Source of the DNA: Pseudomonadota bacterium
Lineage (GTDB): Bacteria; Pseudomonadota; Alphaproteobacteria; Rhizobiales; Devosiaceae
Direction of reading: 5' to 3'
Assembly (NCBI GenBank): GCA_023436745.1
Contig: JAEZHZ010000009.1
Span: 1-14,283 of the forward strand
Length of the DNA: 14,283 bases
The position numbers and the translations under genes are program-made. Under the pieces are notes generated by a model, which was not told the origin of the DNA, ran no database searches, and saw only the letters and a program-made list of their open reading frames with translations. Of this stretch, positions 5,488 to 12,480 are shown in pieces (positions within the stretch are counted from its first letter, which is position 1; every line of letters begins with the position of its first letter).

Positions 5488-6825
5488 ATGACAAAGATCG
5501 AAAAGACGACCACCACCCCGATGAGCCGGCGCTCATTCCTGCGTGGTGCAACTGCCACGGCGATCGGTGCCGCAGCGCTGCCGGGGCTTATGTCGAGCAC
5601 TGCCTATGCAGCATTCGACGGCACCCTTGAAATGCTGGCATGGGACCACCGGCCGGACATGATCAAGACCCTGGTCGAATCCTGGACTGCCGCCGGCAAC
5701 GCCCCGGTCGACCTGGCCGTCATCCCGAACCTGGGCTACTCGCCTGCCCTGCAGACCCGTCTGCGCGGCGGCGACAAGATCGACCTCTATTACAACTTCG
5801 CCTACAACAGCCAGAAGTTCGTCAACGAAGGCTGGGCCGGCAAGCTCAACGGCCTGCCGGGCGTTGATGACCTGATCGGCGAAATGTTCGAGAGCGCCCG
5901 CGGCCGGCACGTGAATGCCGATGGCGACATCATTTCGATCCCGTACTTCTCCGCCGTCCACACCCTGCAGTACAATGAGCAGTACCTGGCGGACGCCGGC
6001 GTCGAGAAGGTCCCGGCGACCCTGAGCGAGATCTACGAGGCCTCCGTCAAGATCAAGGAAGCAGGTCTCACCCCTTCGCCCTACGTTGCCTACTGGGTGA
6101 AGGAGTTCTGCGAGGAGTACCTCCACACCTACCTCCTGAACGAGGGCATCGAGGCATTCGACGCTTCCGGCAAGCCCATCTTCGCAGACGATCCGCGCAC
6201 CGTCGGCGTCTTCGAATGGTGGCAGAAGATGTACCGCGAAGGTCTGGCCCCTGCTTCCGTCCTGACCGACGATCCGGGCAAGCTGGCCAACGAGATGGCT
6301 CAGGGCAATGCCGCATTCTACGTGCTGCACCACTACTTCCTGACGTCCATCCGCTCGCTCGAAGGCCCGCAGTCGGCCAACGTCAAGCAGGCCCCGATTG
6401 GCGGCGACAACTACACCCTCCAGATCGGCGAAGTACTGCAGCTCGGCCAGATCGACGACGAGGAGCGTCGCCTCTCCGCCTGGGACCTGGCGAAGTACTA
6501 TGGCTGGAAGGATGGCGAGGGCAAGTTCACCGTCTTCCGCGCCTGGGCTGAGTCTGCAGGCCTTGCGGCTCCGTACCCCGGCTTCTTCACGGATCCGGAC
6601 GTGGTTGCGGCATTCCCCGACTACTACGATCTCCCTGCCCTTTCGAAGATCTTCGAGACGGGATCCAAGGTCGTGCCGGCCCGTACGCTTCCCTGGTACC
6701 CCGACTTCCAGGCACGCGTTGGCGATGTGATCCACGCACTGCTTCTGGGTCAGGCAACGCCACAGGAAACGGTCGACGCGCTCACCCAGGCGGCTCTCGC
6801 CGCTCAGGGCGGCCCGAGCCTCTAA
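5488..6825 (+). CDS. ABC importer substrate-binding protein with Tat signal
   Basis: A 445-residue periplasmic solute-binding protein of the family-1 (CUT1, MalE/UgpB-like) type. It begins with a twin-arginine export signal: SRRSFLRG at 13-20, a hydrophobic segment about 21-39, and a likely cleavage site after AYA (residue 41). This implies export in folded form. The mature domain shows the usual two-lobe pattern, including GGDKIDLYYNFAYN, a P-Y-F-S hinge region near 151-155, and FEWWQKMYREGLAP. Aromatic residues are frequent (many Tyr/Trp), as in sugar-binding sites. A strong GGAGGG stands seven bases before the ATG. It precedes both permease genes and is expected to define importer specificity. 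The ligand cannot be read from sequence. Confidence 0.92.
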   Translation: MTKIEKTTTTPMSRRSFLRGATATAIGAAALPGLMSSTAYAAFDGTLEMLAWDHRPDMIKTLVESWTAAGNAPVDLAVIPNLGYSPALQTRLRGGDKIDLYYNFAYNSQKFVNEGWAGKLNGLPGVDDLIGEMFESARGRHVNADGDIISIPYFSAVHTLQYNEQYLADAGVEKVPATLSEIYEASVKIKEAGLTPSPYVAYWVKEFCEEYLHTYLLNEGIEAFDASGKPIFADDPRTVGVFEWWQKMYREGLAPASVLTDDPGKLANEMAQGNAAFYVLHHYFLTSIRSLEGPQSANVKQAPIGGDNYTLQIGEVLQLGQIDDEERRLSAWDLAKYYGWKDGEGKFTVFRAWAESAGLAAPYPGFFTDPDVVAAFPDYYDLPALSKIFETGSKVVPARTLPWYPDFQARVGDVIHALLLGQATPQETVDALTQAALAAQGGPSL

Positions 6826-6867
6826 CCTGAAGCCTTGAACGGCCAACGGCCCGTGCGGAATAAAGCA

Positions 6868-7776
6868 ATGACAACATCATTCAACAACGGGTCGTTGGCA
6901 CGTTCAGATGCCTGGTTCGGCTTGAAGATGACCTCAGTGGCGGCGATCATGATGGCCCTGCTGTTGCTCATCCCATCAGCCCTCACACTCATCTACTCCC
7001 TCCACAACGTGCCCGCGAATGGCTCCAGCTTCGGAGAGTTCGTGGGGTTCAGGAACTATGAGATCATCTTCGGCAGCGCCGTGTTCTGGCGCTCCGTATG
7101 GGTCACCTTGTGGTTCTCTCTCGGCTTTGTCGTTCTTTCGACACTGATCGGCTTCGCCATGGCGCTGCTTCTGAACCAGCAGTTCTTCGGCCGCGGCCTC
7201 GCCCGTGCCCTGCTGATCGTGCCGTGGGCAACGCCATGGCTGGTCATCGGCATTCTCTGGAAGTGGTACGCCGATGGCAGCGTCGGTGGTCTTAACGCCC
7301 TGCTCGTCGGCCTCGGCGTTACCAGCGAGTACCAGAACTTCCTCGCGGACCCCAATTCCGCGCTGATCATCACCATCATCGCCGCTGTCTGGCGCCAGGC
7401 CAGCTTCGCCGGGATCCTGCTCCTGGCTGGCCTGCAGACGCTGCCCAGCGAGCTCTATGAAGCGGCCGAACTCGACGGTGCCAACTGGTGGCACCGGTTG
7501 CAGAACGTGACCATTCCCTGGCTCCGCCCGGTTCTGGTGACCGTGACCGTCCTCAACATCATCTACGCCTTCCTGCAGTTCGACGTGATTTTCGCCATGA
7601 CGCAGGGCGGCCCCGGCGACGCAACCCAGGTGCTGTCTATCCTGATCTACCGCCAGCTCTTCGTCGTCACCCAGATCGGCCTCGGCTCCGCACTCGCCGT
7701 CGTGCTTGGCGTTGCTGCGCTGATCGGCGGCCTGGTGACCGTAAAACTGCTCTATCGTGGGGAGGCGGCAAATTGA
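6868..7776 (+). CDS. ABC importer permease 1 (CUT1, MalF/UgpA-like)
   Basis: A 302-residue inner-membrane permease with about six membrane helices, the first at about 22-44. The coupling-helix EAA motif YEAAELDGANWWHRLQNVTIP starts at residue 197, with its conserved Gly at 204, and contacts the ATPase. The conserved FDVIFAMTQGGPGDATQVL segment before the last helices is characteristic of MalF-type sugar permeases. The start is placed at ATG 6868. An in-frame TTG at 6835 would add 11 polar residues and has no visible ribosome site. It follows the binding-protein gene by 42 bases and its stop overlaps the start of the second permease. Confidence 0.92.
   Translation: MTTSFNNGSLARSDAWFGLKMTSVAAIMMALLLLIPSALTLIYSLHNVPANGSSFGEFVGFRNYEIIFGSAVFWRSVWVTLWFSLGFVVLSTLIGFAMALLLNQQFFGRGLARALLIVPWATPWLVIGILWKWYADGSVGGLNALLVGLGVTSEYQNFLADPNSALIITIIAAVWRQASFAGILLLAGLQTLPSELYEAAELDGANWWHRLQNVTIPWLRPVLVTVTVLNIIYAFLQFDVIFAMTQGGPGDATQVLSILIYRQLFVVTQIGLGSALAVVLGVAALIGGLVTVKLLYRGEAAN
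7759..7765 (+). promoter_or_regulatory. Ribosome binding site selecting the TTG start of permease 2
   Basis: GGGGAGG lies seven bases before the TTG at 7773, inside the end of the permease 1 gene. It supports a coupled TTGA overlap and argues against the longer frame that opens at 7488. Confidence 0.6.
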
Positions 7777-8672
7777 CCGCGTTGCGCAAGTTCTTCGTCA
7801 AGCCGGCCGGCCGCGGCTCCCGTAGTCTCCTGCAGACCATCGCACTCTATGCGGCAGTCGTCGTCTTCGCCCTCTGGGTACTGCTGCCGGTCTGGTACCT
7901 CGTCGTCTCGAGCCTGATCACGCCGCAGCAACTGGGCTCCAAGTCCTTCACCTATTTCCCGACCTCGATCACCTTCGATAACTACCTTTCCATCCTGACT
8001 GGCAGCACCGCCAGCGCAGGGTTCGGTACGACCGACGTGGGCGCTCGCCTCGTGCCTGCCATCGCCCAGAGCTTTTTCGTCTCCACGGTACTGGTGGTCC
8101 TCAACCTCGTCATCGCCGGCTCTGCCGCCTACGCTCTGTCGCGCTACCCCTTCCCGGGCTCACGTCAGTTCGAATTCGCCGTGATTGCCACCCGCGTCGT
8201 GCCGGCCATCGCGATCATCGGCCCGTTCTTCGTGGCGTTCCGCGTGATCGGCGTGCTGAATTCCCCCTGGGCACTGATCATCAGCTACAACGTCTTCACG
8301 CTGCCGCTGGCGATCATGATCCTCAAGAATTACTTCGACCAGCTGCCGCGCGAGATCGAAGAAGCGGCCAAGATCGATGGCGCCGGACGCTTGCTGACCC
8401 TCGCCATCATCATCCTGCCGATCGCCAGGCCCGGCCTGGTGGCAGCTGGCGTGCTCATCTTCCTCGAGGCCTGGAGCGAGTTCTTCTACTCCCTCGTCCT
8501 CACCAACCAGCTGACTGTTCCCCCGCTCCTCGCAGGGTTCCAGTCTGTGCAGCAGTTCAACTGGAACGCGCTCGCCGCGGCCACCGTCATCTCGATGATC
8601 CCGCCCGTTCTGCTGGTCATGATCTTCCAGCGCAACGTCGTTGGCTCCCTCACCGCAGGTGCCGGCAAGTGA
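7773..8672 (+). CDS. ABC importer permease 2 (CUT1, MalG/UgpE-like)
   Basis: A 299-residue inner-membrane permease paired with permease 1. It has a short basic N-terminus (LRKFFVKPAGRGSR), then a first helix at about 25-45 and about six helices in all. The EAA motif EEAAKIDGAGRLLTLAIIILPIARPG carries the conserved Gly at residue 203. The VVSSLITPQQL and AAYALSRYPFPG segments are typical of MalG-type subunits. The start is a TTG in a TTGA overlap with the preceding stop, backed by GGGGAGG. The frame is open further upstream, but that stretch is an out-of-phase reading of the permease 1 gene. Its end overlaps the oxidoreductase start by four bases (GTGA). Confidence 0.92.
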   Translation: MTALRKFFVKPAGRGSRSLLQTIALYAAVVVFALWVLLPVWYLVVSSLITPQQLGSKSFTYFPTSITFDNYLSILTGSTASAGFGTTDVGARLVPAIAQSFFVSTVLVVLNLVIAGSAAYALSRYPFPGSRQFEFAVIATRVVPAIAIIGPFFVAFRVIGVLNSPWALIISYNVFTLPLAIMILKNYFDQLPREIEEAAKIDGAGRLLTLAIIILPIARPGLVAAGVLIFLEAWSEFFYSLVLTNQLTVPPLLAGFQSVQQFNWNALAAATVISMIPPVLLVMIFQRNVVGSLTAGAGK

Positions 8673-9718
8673 CCAAGCTCAGAGCCGTTGTTCTCAGCGC
8701 TGGCGCGTGGTCGCAGTCCAGCCACCTTCCTGCCCTCGCGGCAGATCCAGAGGTCGAGATTGTCTGCGTCACCAGCCCGGATGCCGAAGGCGCCCGGCGC
8801 TCCGCCGAAGCCTTCGGTGCCCTTGAGTGGTCCGCCGACTGGCGCGAGGCGCTGCGGCATTCGCCGGACATCGCCGTCGTGTCGTCCCCTCCTGCCGCCC
8901 ACGAGGAGATGGTTCTGGGCGCTCTGCAGGCCGGGGCACATGTCCTGGTCGAGAAGCCCTTCGCCCTCGATGCGCAGTCTGCGATCAGGATGCGGGATGC
9001 CGCAAAGGCCGCAGATCGGCACCTGCTGATCGGGTTTGGCTGGCCCGCCGCCCCGATCTTCGCAAAAGCCAGAGAGCTCATCGCAGGCGGCGAGATCGGC
9101 CTCGTTGAACACGTCAACTTCCACCTTGCCGTCAACACGCGTGCATTGCTCTCCGGCAGTACCGATGGCGGCTGGGGCGGAGAGGCCGCTTCGGACACTT
9201 CGACCTACACCGATCCCCGCATTTCTGCAGGCGGCTCGGCTGCCGTGTCGATGTCTCACCAGCTGGGGCTTATCGAGTGGCTCACCGGGGACCACATCGT
9301 CGCCGTGCACGCCAACACCTATCCATCAGGGGTGCCGATCGATCTCCATGCCGCGGTGAACGCCCGCTTTGCCGGTGGCGGCTCCGGGGTGATTTCCAGC
9401 GCCTCCACGCATCCCTATCTTGCCCGCCCCCAATGGCATCTCGCCCTCTACGGCGACAGGGGGCAGATCTGGCTCGACTCGATCTCGGATCACCTGCGCC
9501 TTGTCCGTGCCAACGGTGATGTCGTGACCTTCGACGGCGCCGAAGCCTCCGGTGTTTACGACGCGGGCGCCCCCACCAAGGCGCTGATCGCTTGCGGACG
9601 CGGTTCCACGGCCCCGGCGGGCCTGTCGGCACATCTTGCGACCCGCGTCGTGGCCATCACCGACGCAATCTACGAAAGCGCCCTGAGCGGCAGCCAAATT
9701 CGGATCTCCAATCCATGA
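8669..9718 (+). CDS. Gfo/Idh/MocA-family oxidoreductase, GTG start
   Basis: A 349-residue NAD(P)-dependent dehydrogenase of the family that oxidises sugars, inositols and amino sugars. The Rossmann domain covers about 1-120. The dinucleotide loop reads LSAGAWSQSSHLPAL, so the canonical G-x-G-x-x-G is relaxed, retaining Gly12. The family motif EKP is at 95-97 with the catalytic-type Lys96. In the substrate domain a GGS...SHQLGLIEWLTG stretch keeps His197 at the usual catalytic histidine position but lacks the flanking aspartates common in other clades. The GTG start overlaps the permease stop (GTGA) and the stop overlaps the next start (ATGA), so it is tightly coupled to transporter and deacylase genes. 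The substrate is unknown. A sugar or amino-sugar derivative brought in by the importer is the natural guess. Confidence 0.87.
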   Translation: MTKLRAVVLSAGAWSQSSHLPALAADPEVEIVCVTSPDAEGARRSAEAFGALEWSADWREALRHSPDIAVVSSPPAAHEEMVLGALQAGAHVLVEKPFALDAQSAIRMRDAAKAADRHLLIGFGWPAAPIFAKARELIAGGEIGLVEHVNFHLAVNTRALLSGSTDGGWGGEAASDTSTYTDPRISAGGSAAVSMSHQLGLIEWLTGDHIVAVHANTYPSGVPIDLHAAVNARFAGGGSGVISSASTHPYLARPQWHLALYGDRGQIWLDSISDHLRLVRANGDVVTFDGAEASGVYDAGAPTKALIACGRGSTAPAGLSAHLATRVVAITDAIYESALSGSQIRISNP

Positions 9719-11313
9719 GCATTCTCTTTTCCGGCGGCACGATCGTCGACGGCACCGGCGACGCGCCCTTCCGCGGAGACGTGCTGGTCGAGGGCGACAG
9801 GATCAGCCGCGTCACCGATGGCACGGTCCCGCTGACCGCCGATCGCGTCATCGACGTCTCCGGCCTCACGATTGCTCCCGGCTTCATCGACATGCACACG
9901 CACTCCGATCTGCAGGTGCTGTGCACGCCGGACCATACCTCGAAGCTCTCCCAAGGCGTCACGACCGAGGTCCTTGGTCAGGATGGACTGTCATACGCAC
10001 CGGTCAACGACGAAACCCTTCTGGAACTGCGGTCCCAGATCAAGGGCTGGAACGACGACCCGGCAGGCTTCGACTGGAACTGGCGCAGCGTTGGCGAGTA
10101 TCTCCAGCGCCTTGACGGCAGGACGGCAACCAACTGCGCCTACCTCGTGCCGCACGGTAACCTGCGCATGATGGTCATGGGCAATGCCGCGCGCCTCGCG
10201 ACTGCCGAAGAGCTGGAACAGATGAAGGCGCTGCTGCGCCAGGCCATGGATGAGGGCGGCGTCGGCCTCTCGACCGGCCTCACCTACGTCCCCGCAATGT
10301 ACTCGGATACTGACGAACTGGTCGCCCTGTGCGAGGTGGTGGCCGAATATGGCGGCTTCTACTGCCCCCACCACCGCAATTACGGGGCCGATGCACTGGG
10401 TGGATACCGGGAGTGCTTTGACATCGCGCGGCGCTCCGGCGTCGCCCTCCATCTGGCGCACACTCATCTCAGCTTCGACTGCAACAAGGGTAAGCTGCCC
10501 GCGCTCATCTCGATGATCGACGAAGCCATCGCTGATGGTGTCGACGTCAGCTTCGACAGCTATCCGTACCTGGCCGGCATGACCACGCTGCTCTCCCAGC
10601 TCCCCAGCTGGGCATTGTCGGGGACCGGCGACGAGCAGATGGCCCGACTCAGGGACCCTGAAACGCGGGAGCGGATCATCGACGCTCTCGATGTCACCGG
10701 TTCCGACGGGCACCAAGGCCTGACGGTCAACTGGGGCAACGTTCATCTCGCCGGCCTGCCGGGCGCACCCGAGCTCGAATGGCTCATGGACGACAATCTT
10801 GCAGCCTGCGCCGAAAAGCTCGGAAAGCGACCCGCGGAGTTGGCGCTGGACGTTCTCGTCGCGACCGACCGCGCCGCCCCTTGCGTGTTCTTCATCGGCA
10901 TAGAGGAGCACGTACGCACCCTGATGCAGCACCCCGTCCATACAGTGGGCAGTGACGGCATCCTGGTTGGCGAACGTCCGCATCCCCGCAGCTGGGGTAC
11001 CTTCCCGCGGATGCTCGAGACTTACGTGCGGGTCGAGAAAGTCCTGACCCTCACCGAGTGCGTCCGCCACATGACCAGCTCCGCTGCGCGTCGTCTGCGC
11101 CTCTCGGACCGCGGCGTCGTCGCCGAAGGGATGCTGGCCGATCTGGTCGTCTTTGATCCGGAAACCGTCTCCGAGAAGGCGACTTACGCAGTCCCGCGCC
11201 AGGCGGCGACGGGTATCAATCATGTCATGGTCAATGGTGTCTTCGCCCTGTGGGACGGCCAGGTATCCGGTGACCGTTCGGGCCGCGTCATTCGCCTCGG
11301 CTCCTTCAACTAA
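9715..11313 (+). CDS. N-acyl-D-amino-acid deacylase-like amidohydrolase, atypical GQDG subgroup
   Basis: A 532-residue member of the amidohydrolase superfamily, D-aminoacylase branch, whose characterised members hydrolyse N-acyl-D-amino acids to D-amino acid plus carboxylate. The N-terminal beta-sandwich begins FSGGTIVDGTG. The metal motif HTH is at 61-63, and further likely ligands are His219 (PHHRNYG), His249 (LAHTHLS) and Asp414 (VGSDGI). The SWGTFPRML segment is also diagnostic. The cysteine of the GNCG motif, which bridges metal in known D-aminoacylases, is replaced by Asp90 in VLGQDGLSYAP. This marks a separate subgroup whose substrate may differ. The start ATG 9715 overlaps the previous stop (ATGA). 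Upstream in-frame codons lie inside the oxidoreductase gene and do not encode family-like sequence. The PLP enzyme follows after 11 bases, consistent with handing over a D-amino acid. Confidence 0.85.
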   Translation: MSILFSGGTIVDGTGDAPFRGDVLVEGDRISRVTDGTVPLTADRVIDVSGLTIAPGFIDMHTHSDLQVLCTPDHTSKLSQGVTTEVLGQDGLSYAPVNDETLLELRSQIKGWNDDPAGFDWNWRSVGEYLQRLDGRTATNCAYLVPHGNLRMMVMGNAARLATAEELEQMKALLRQAMDEGGVGLSTGLTYVPAMYSDTDELVALCEVVAEYGGFYCPHHRNYGADALGGYRECFDIARRSGVALHLAHTHLSFDCNKGKLPALISMIDEAIADGVDVSFDSYPYLAGMTTLLSQLPSWALSGTGDEQMARLRDPETRERIIDALDVTGSDGHQGLTVNWGNVHLAGLPGAPELEWLMDDNLAACAEKLGKRPAELALDVLVATDRAAPCVFFIGIEEHVRTLMQHPVHTVGSDGILVGERPHPRSWGTFPRMLETYVRVEKVLTLTECVRHMTSSAARRLRLSDRGVVAEGMLADLVVFDPETVSEKATYAVPRQAATGINHVMVNGVFALWDGQVSGDRSGRVIRLGSFN

Positions 11314-11324
11314 GGCCTGCATCC

Positions 11325-12476
11325 ATGTCCACCCCGCGCGAAACTGTCGCCACCCGTGATTGGTCTGCCCTCCCGGTTGCCACCCCCGGCCTCGTCCTCG
11401 ACCGCGACGTCTTTGACGCGAACATGCGCGAGATGGTCGACATTGCCCGCTCCGCCAATGTGGAGCTGGTGCCGCACGCAAAGACGCATCGCATGGCTGA
11501 GGTGGGTCGACGCCAGCTGGAGCTCGGGGCGACCGGGCTGTGCGTCGCCAAGATCGGCGAAGCCGAGGCCTTTGCCGATGCAGGCATCACCTACCTCTTC
11601 GTCGCCAACCCCGTGATGGGGGAGGACAAGCTGGAGCGCGCACTGAAGCTCTCCGAGCGCTCCAACCTCATGCTTGCCGTTGACGGCGTCGAGGCGGCCC
11701 AGGCGGCCGGCGCGCATTTCGCCAGGGCCGGCCGGACGGTCAAGCTCATGCTGGCCGTCGACTCCGGCCTCGGTCGCGAAGGCGTCAACCCGGCGAAGGC
11801 CGCCGATGTCGGTGCTGCCATCGCCGCCCTCGATGGCGTCGAGCTCGTTGGCGTCTATACCCATGAGGGCACCACCTACGGCGCCGCGGATCAGGCGGAT
11901 CTGGAAGCCCGCGCTCGCGCCGCGGGCGAGCTGATGGTGGGTGTGGCAGAGAGCATTCGCGCCAGGGGCATTGCCCTTCCGATCGTGTCGCTGGGCGCCT
12001 CCGCCTCGGCGCGGGCAGTCGCCCATGTCCCCGGCGTAACGCAGATCCGCCCCGGCATCTTTGCCTTCAACGACGTCGGCCAGATTGCCCTGGGCAATGC
12101 CACACCCGAGACCACCGCAGTGCGTGTCATCGCGACCGTCACGAGCCACCCGGATCCGGATCGCGCCTGCATCGATGCGGGCTCGAAGTCCCTGTCGACG
12201 GACCTTGTGCCCGCCGGGGCGCACCGCGACGAGTATCCGGGCCATGGCATGCTGGTGAATGCCCCGGGCTGGGTCCTCGAGCGCATGTCGGAAGAGCATG
12301 GCTGGCTGCGCTACAAGGGCGAAGGTGAGCCCACTCCTCTGCCGGTGGGAAGCCGTCTCGAGATCATCCCGAACCATGTCTGCATGCCGTTTGCCCTTCT
12401 GAGAAAGGCATCGGTGCTCGCAGGTGGCGAGATCGTCGCAACATGGGAAGGTTTTGGAGCAGGCTCATCGGAGTAA
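11325..12476 (+). CDS. D-serine dehydratase / D-threonine aldolase-like PLP enzyme
   Basis: A 383-residue fold-type III PLP enzyme: an alanine-racemase-like N-terminal barrel plus the C-terminal domain of metal-activated D-serine dehydratases and D-threonine aldolases. The PLP lysine is Lys53 in the family motif PHAKTHR. The barrel runs to about residue 250, with LMLAVDSGLGREGV and GVYTHEG typical of the PLP pocket. The C-terminal metal site PNHVC contains His351 and Cys353. H-x-C is the zinc site form of eukaryotic-type D-serine dehydratase, whereas D-threonine aldolases tend to carry H-x-D. Dehydration of a D-3-hydroxy amino acid to an enamine is therefore favoured, which fits the RidA protein in the same run. 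Aldolase or 3-hydroxyaspartate-directed activity is possible. It sits directly after the deacylase-like gene and 4 bases before the lactonase gene. Confidence 0.88.
   Translation: MSTPRETVATRDWSALPVATPGLVLDRDVFDANMREMVDIARSANVELVPHAKTHRMAEVGRRQLELGATGLCVAKIGEAEAFADAGITYLFVANPVMGEDKLERALKLSERSNLMLAVDGVEAAQAAGAHFARAGRTVKLMLAVDSGLGREGVNPAKAADVGAAIAALDGVELVGVYTHEGTTYGAADQADLEARARAAGELMVGVAESIRARGIALPIVSLGASASARAVAHVPGVTQIRPGIFAFNDVGQIALGNATPETTAVRVIATVTSHPDPDRACIDAGSKSLSTDLVPAGAHRDEYPGHGMLVNAPGWVLERMSEEHGWLRYKGEGEPTPLPVGSRLEIIPNHVCMPFALLRKASVLAGGEIVATWEGFGAGSSE
12470..12473 (+). promoter_or_regulatory. Ribosome binding site for the lactonase-like gene
   Basis: GGAG, partly within the last codons of the PLP-enzyme gene, is seven bases before ATG 12481. 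It supports that start over the upstream in-frame codon at 12424. Confidence 0.55.
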
Positions 12477-12480
12477 GGGC

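Noticed and set aside
5533..6846. Open frame of 437 codons on the minus strand
   Set aside because: It is fully antisense to the Tat-exported binding protein, with no motif or plausible ribosome site, and is best explained by codon bias.
7488..7772. Upstream extension of permease 2
   Set aside because: The extension is a shifted reading of the permease 1 gene and is rich in Arg/Pro. The TTG at 7773 with GGGGAGG gives a normal family N-terminus.
9991..11481. Long open frame (496 codons) on the minus strand
   Set aside because: It is antisense to the deacylase-like gene and the start of the PLP-enzyme gene, both of which carry clear family motifs. Its translation is low-complexity and shows no domain. 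GC-rich third positions often leave antisense frames open.
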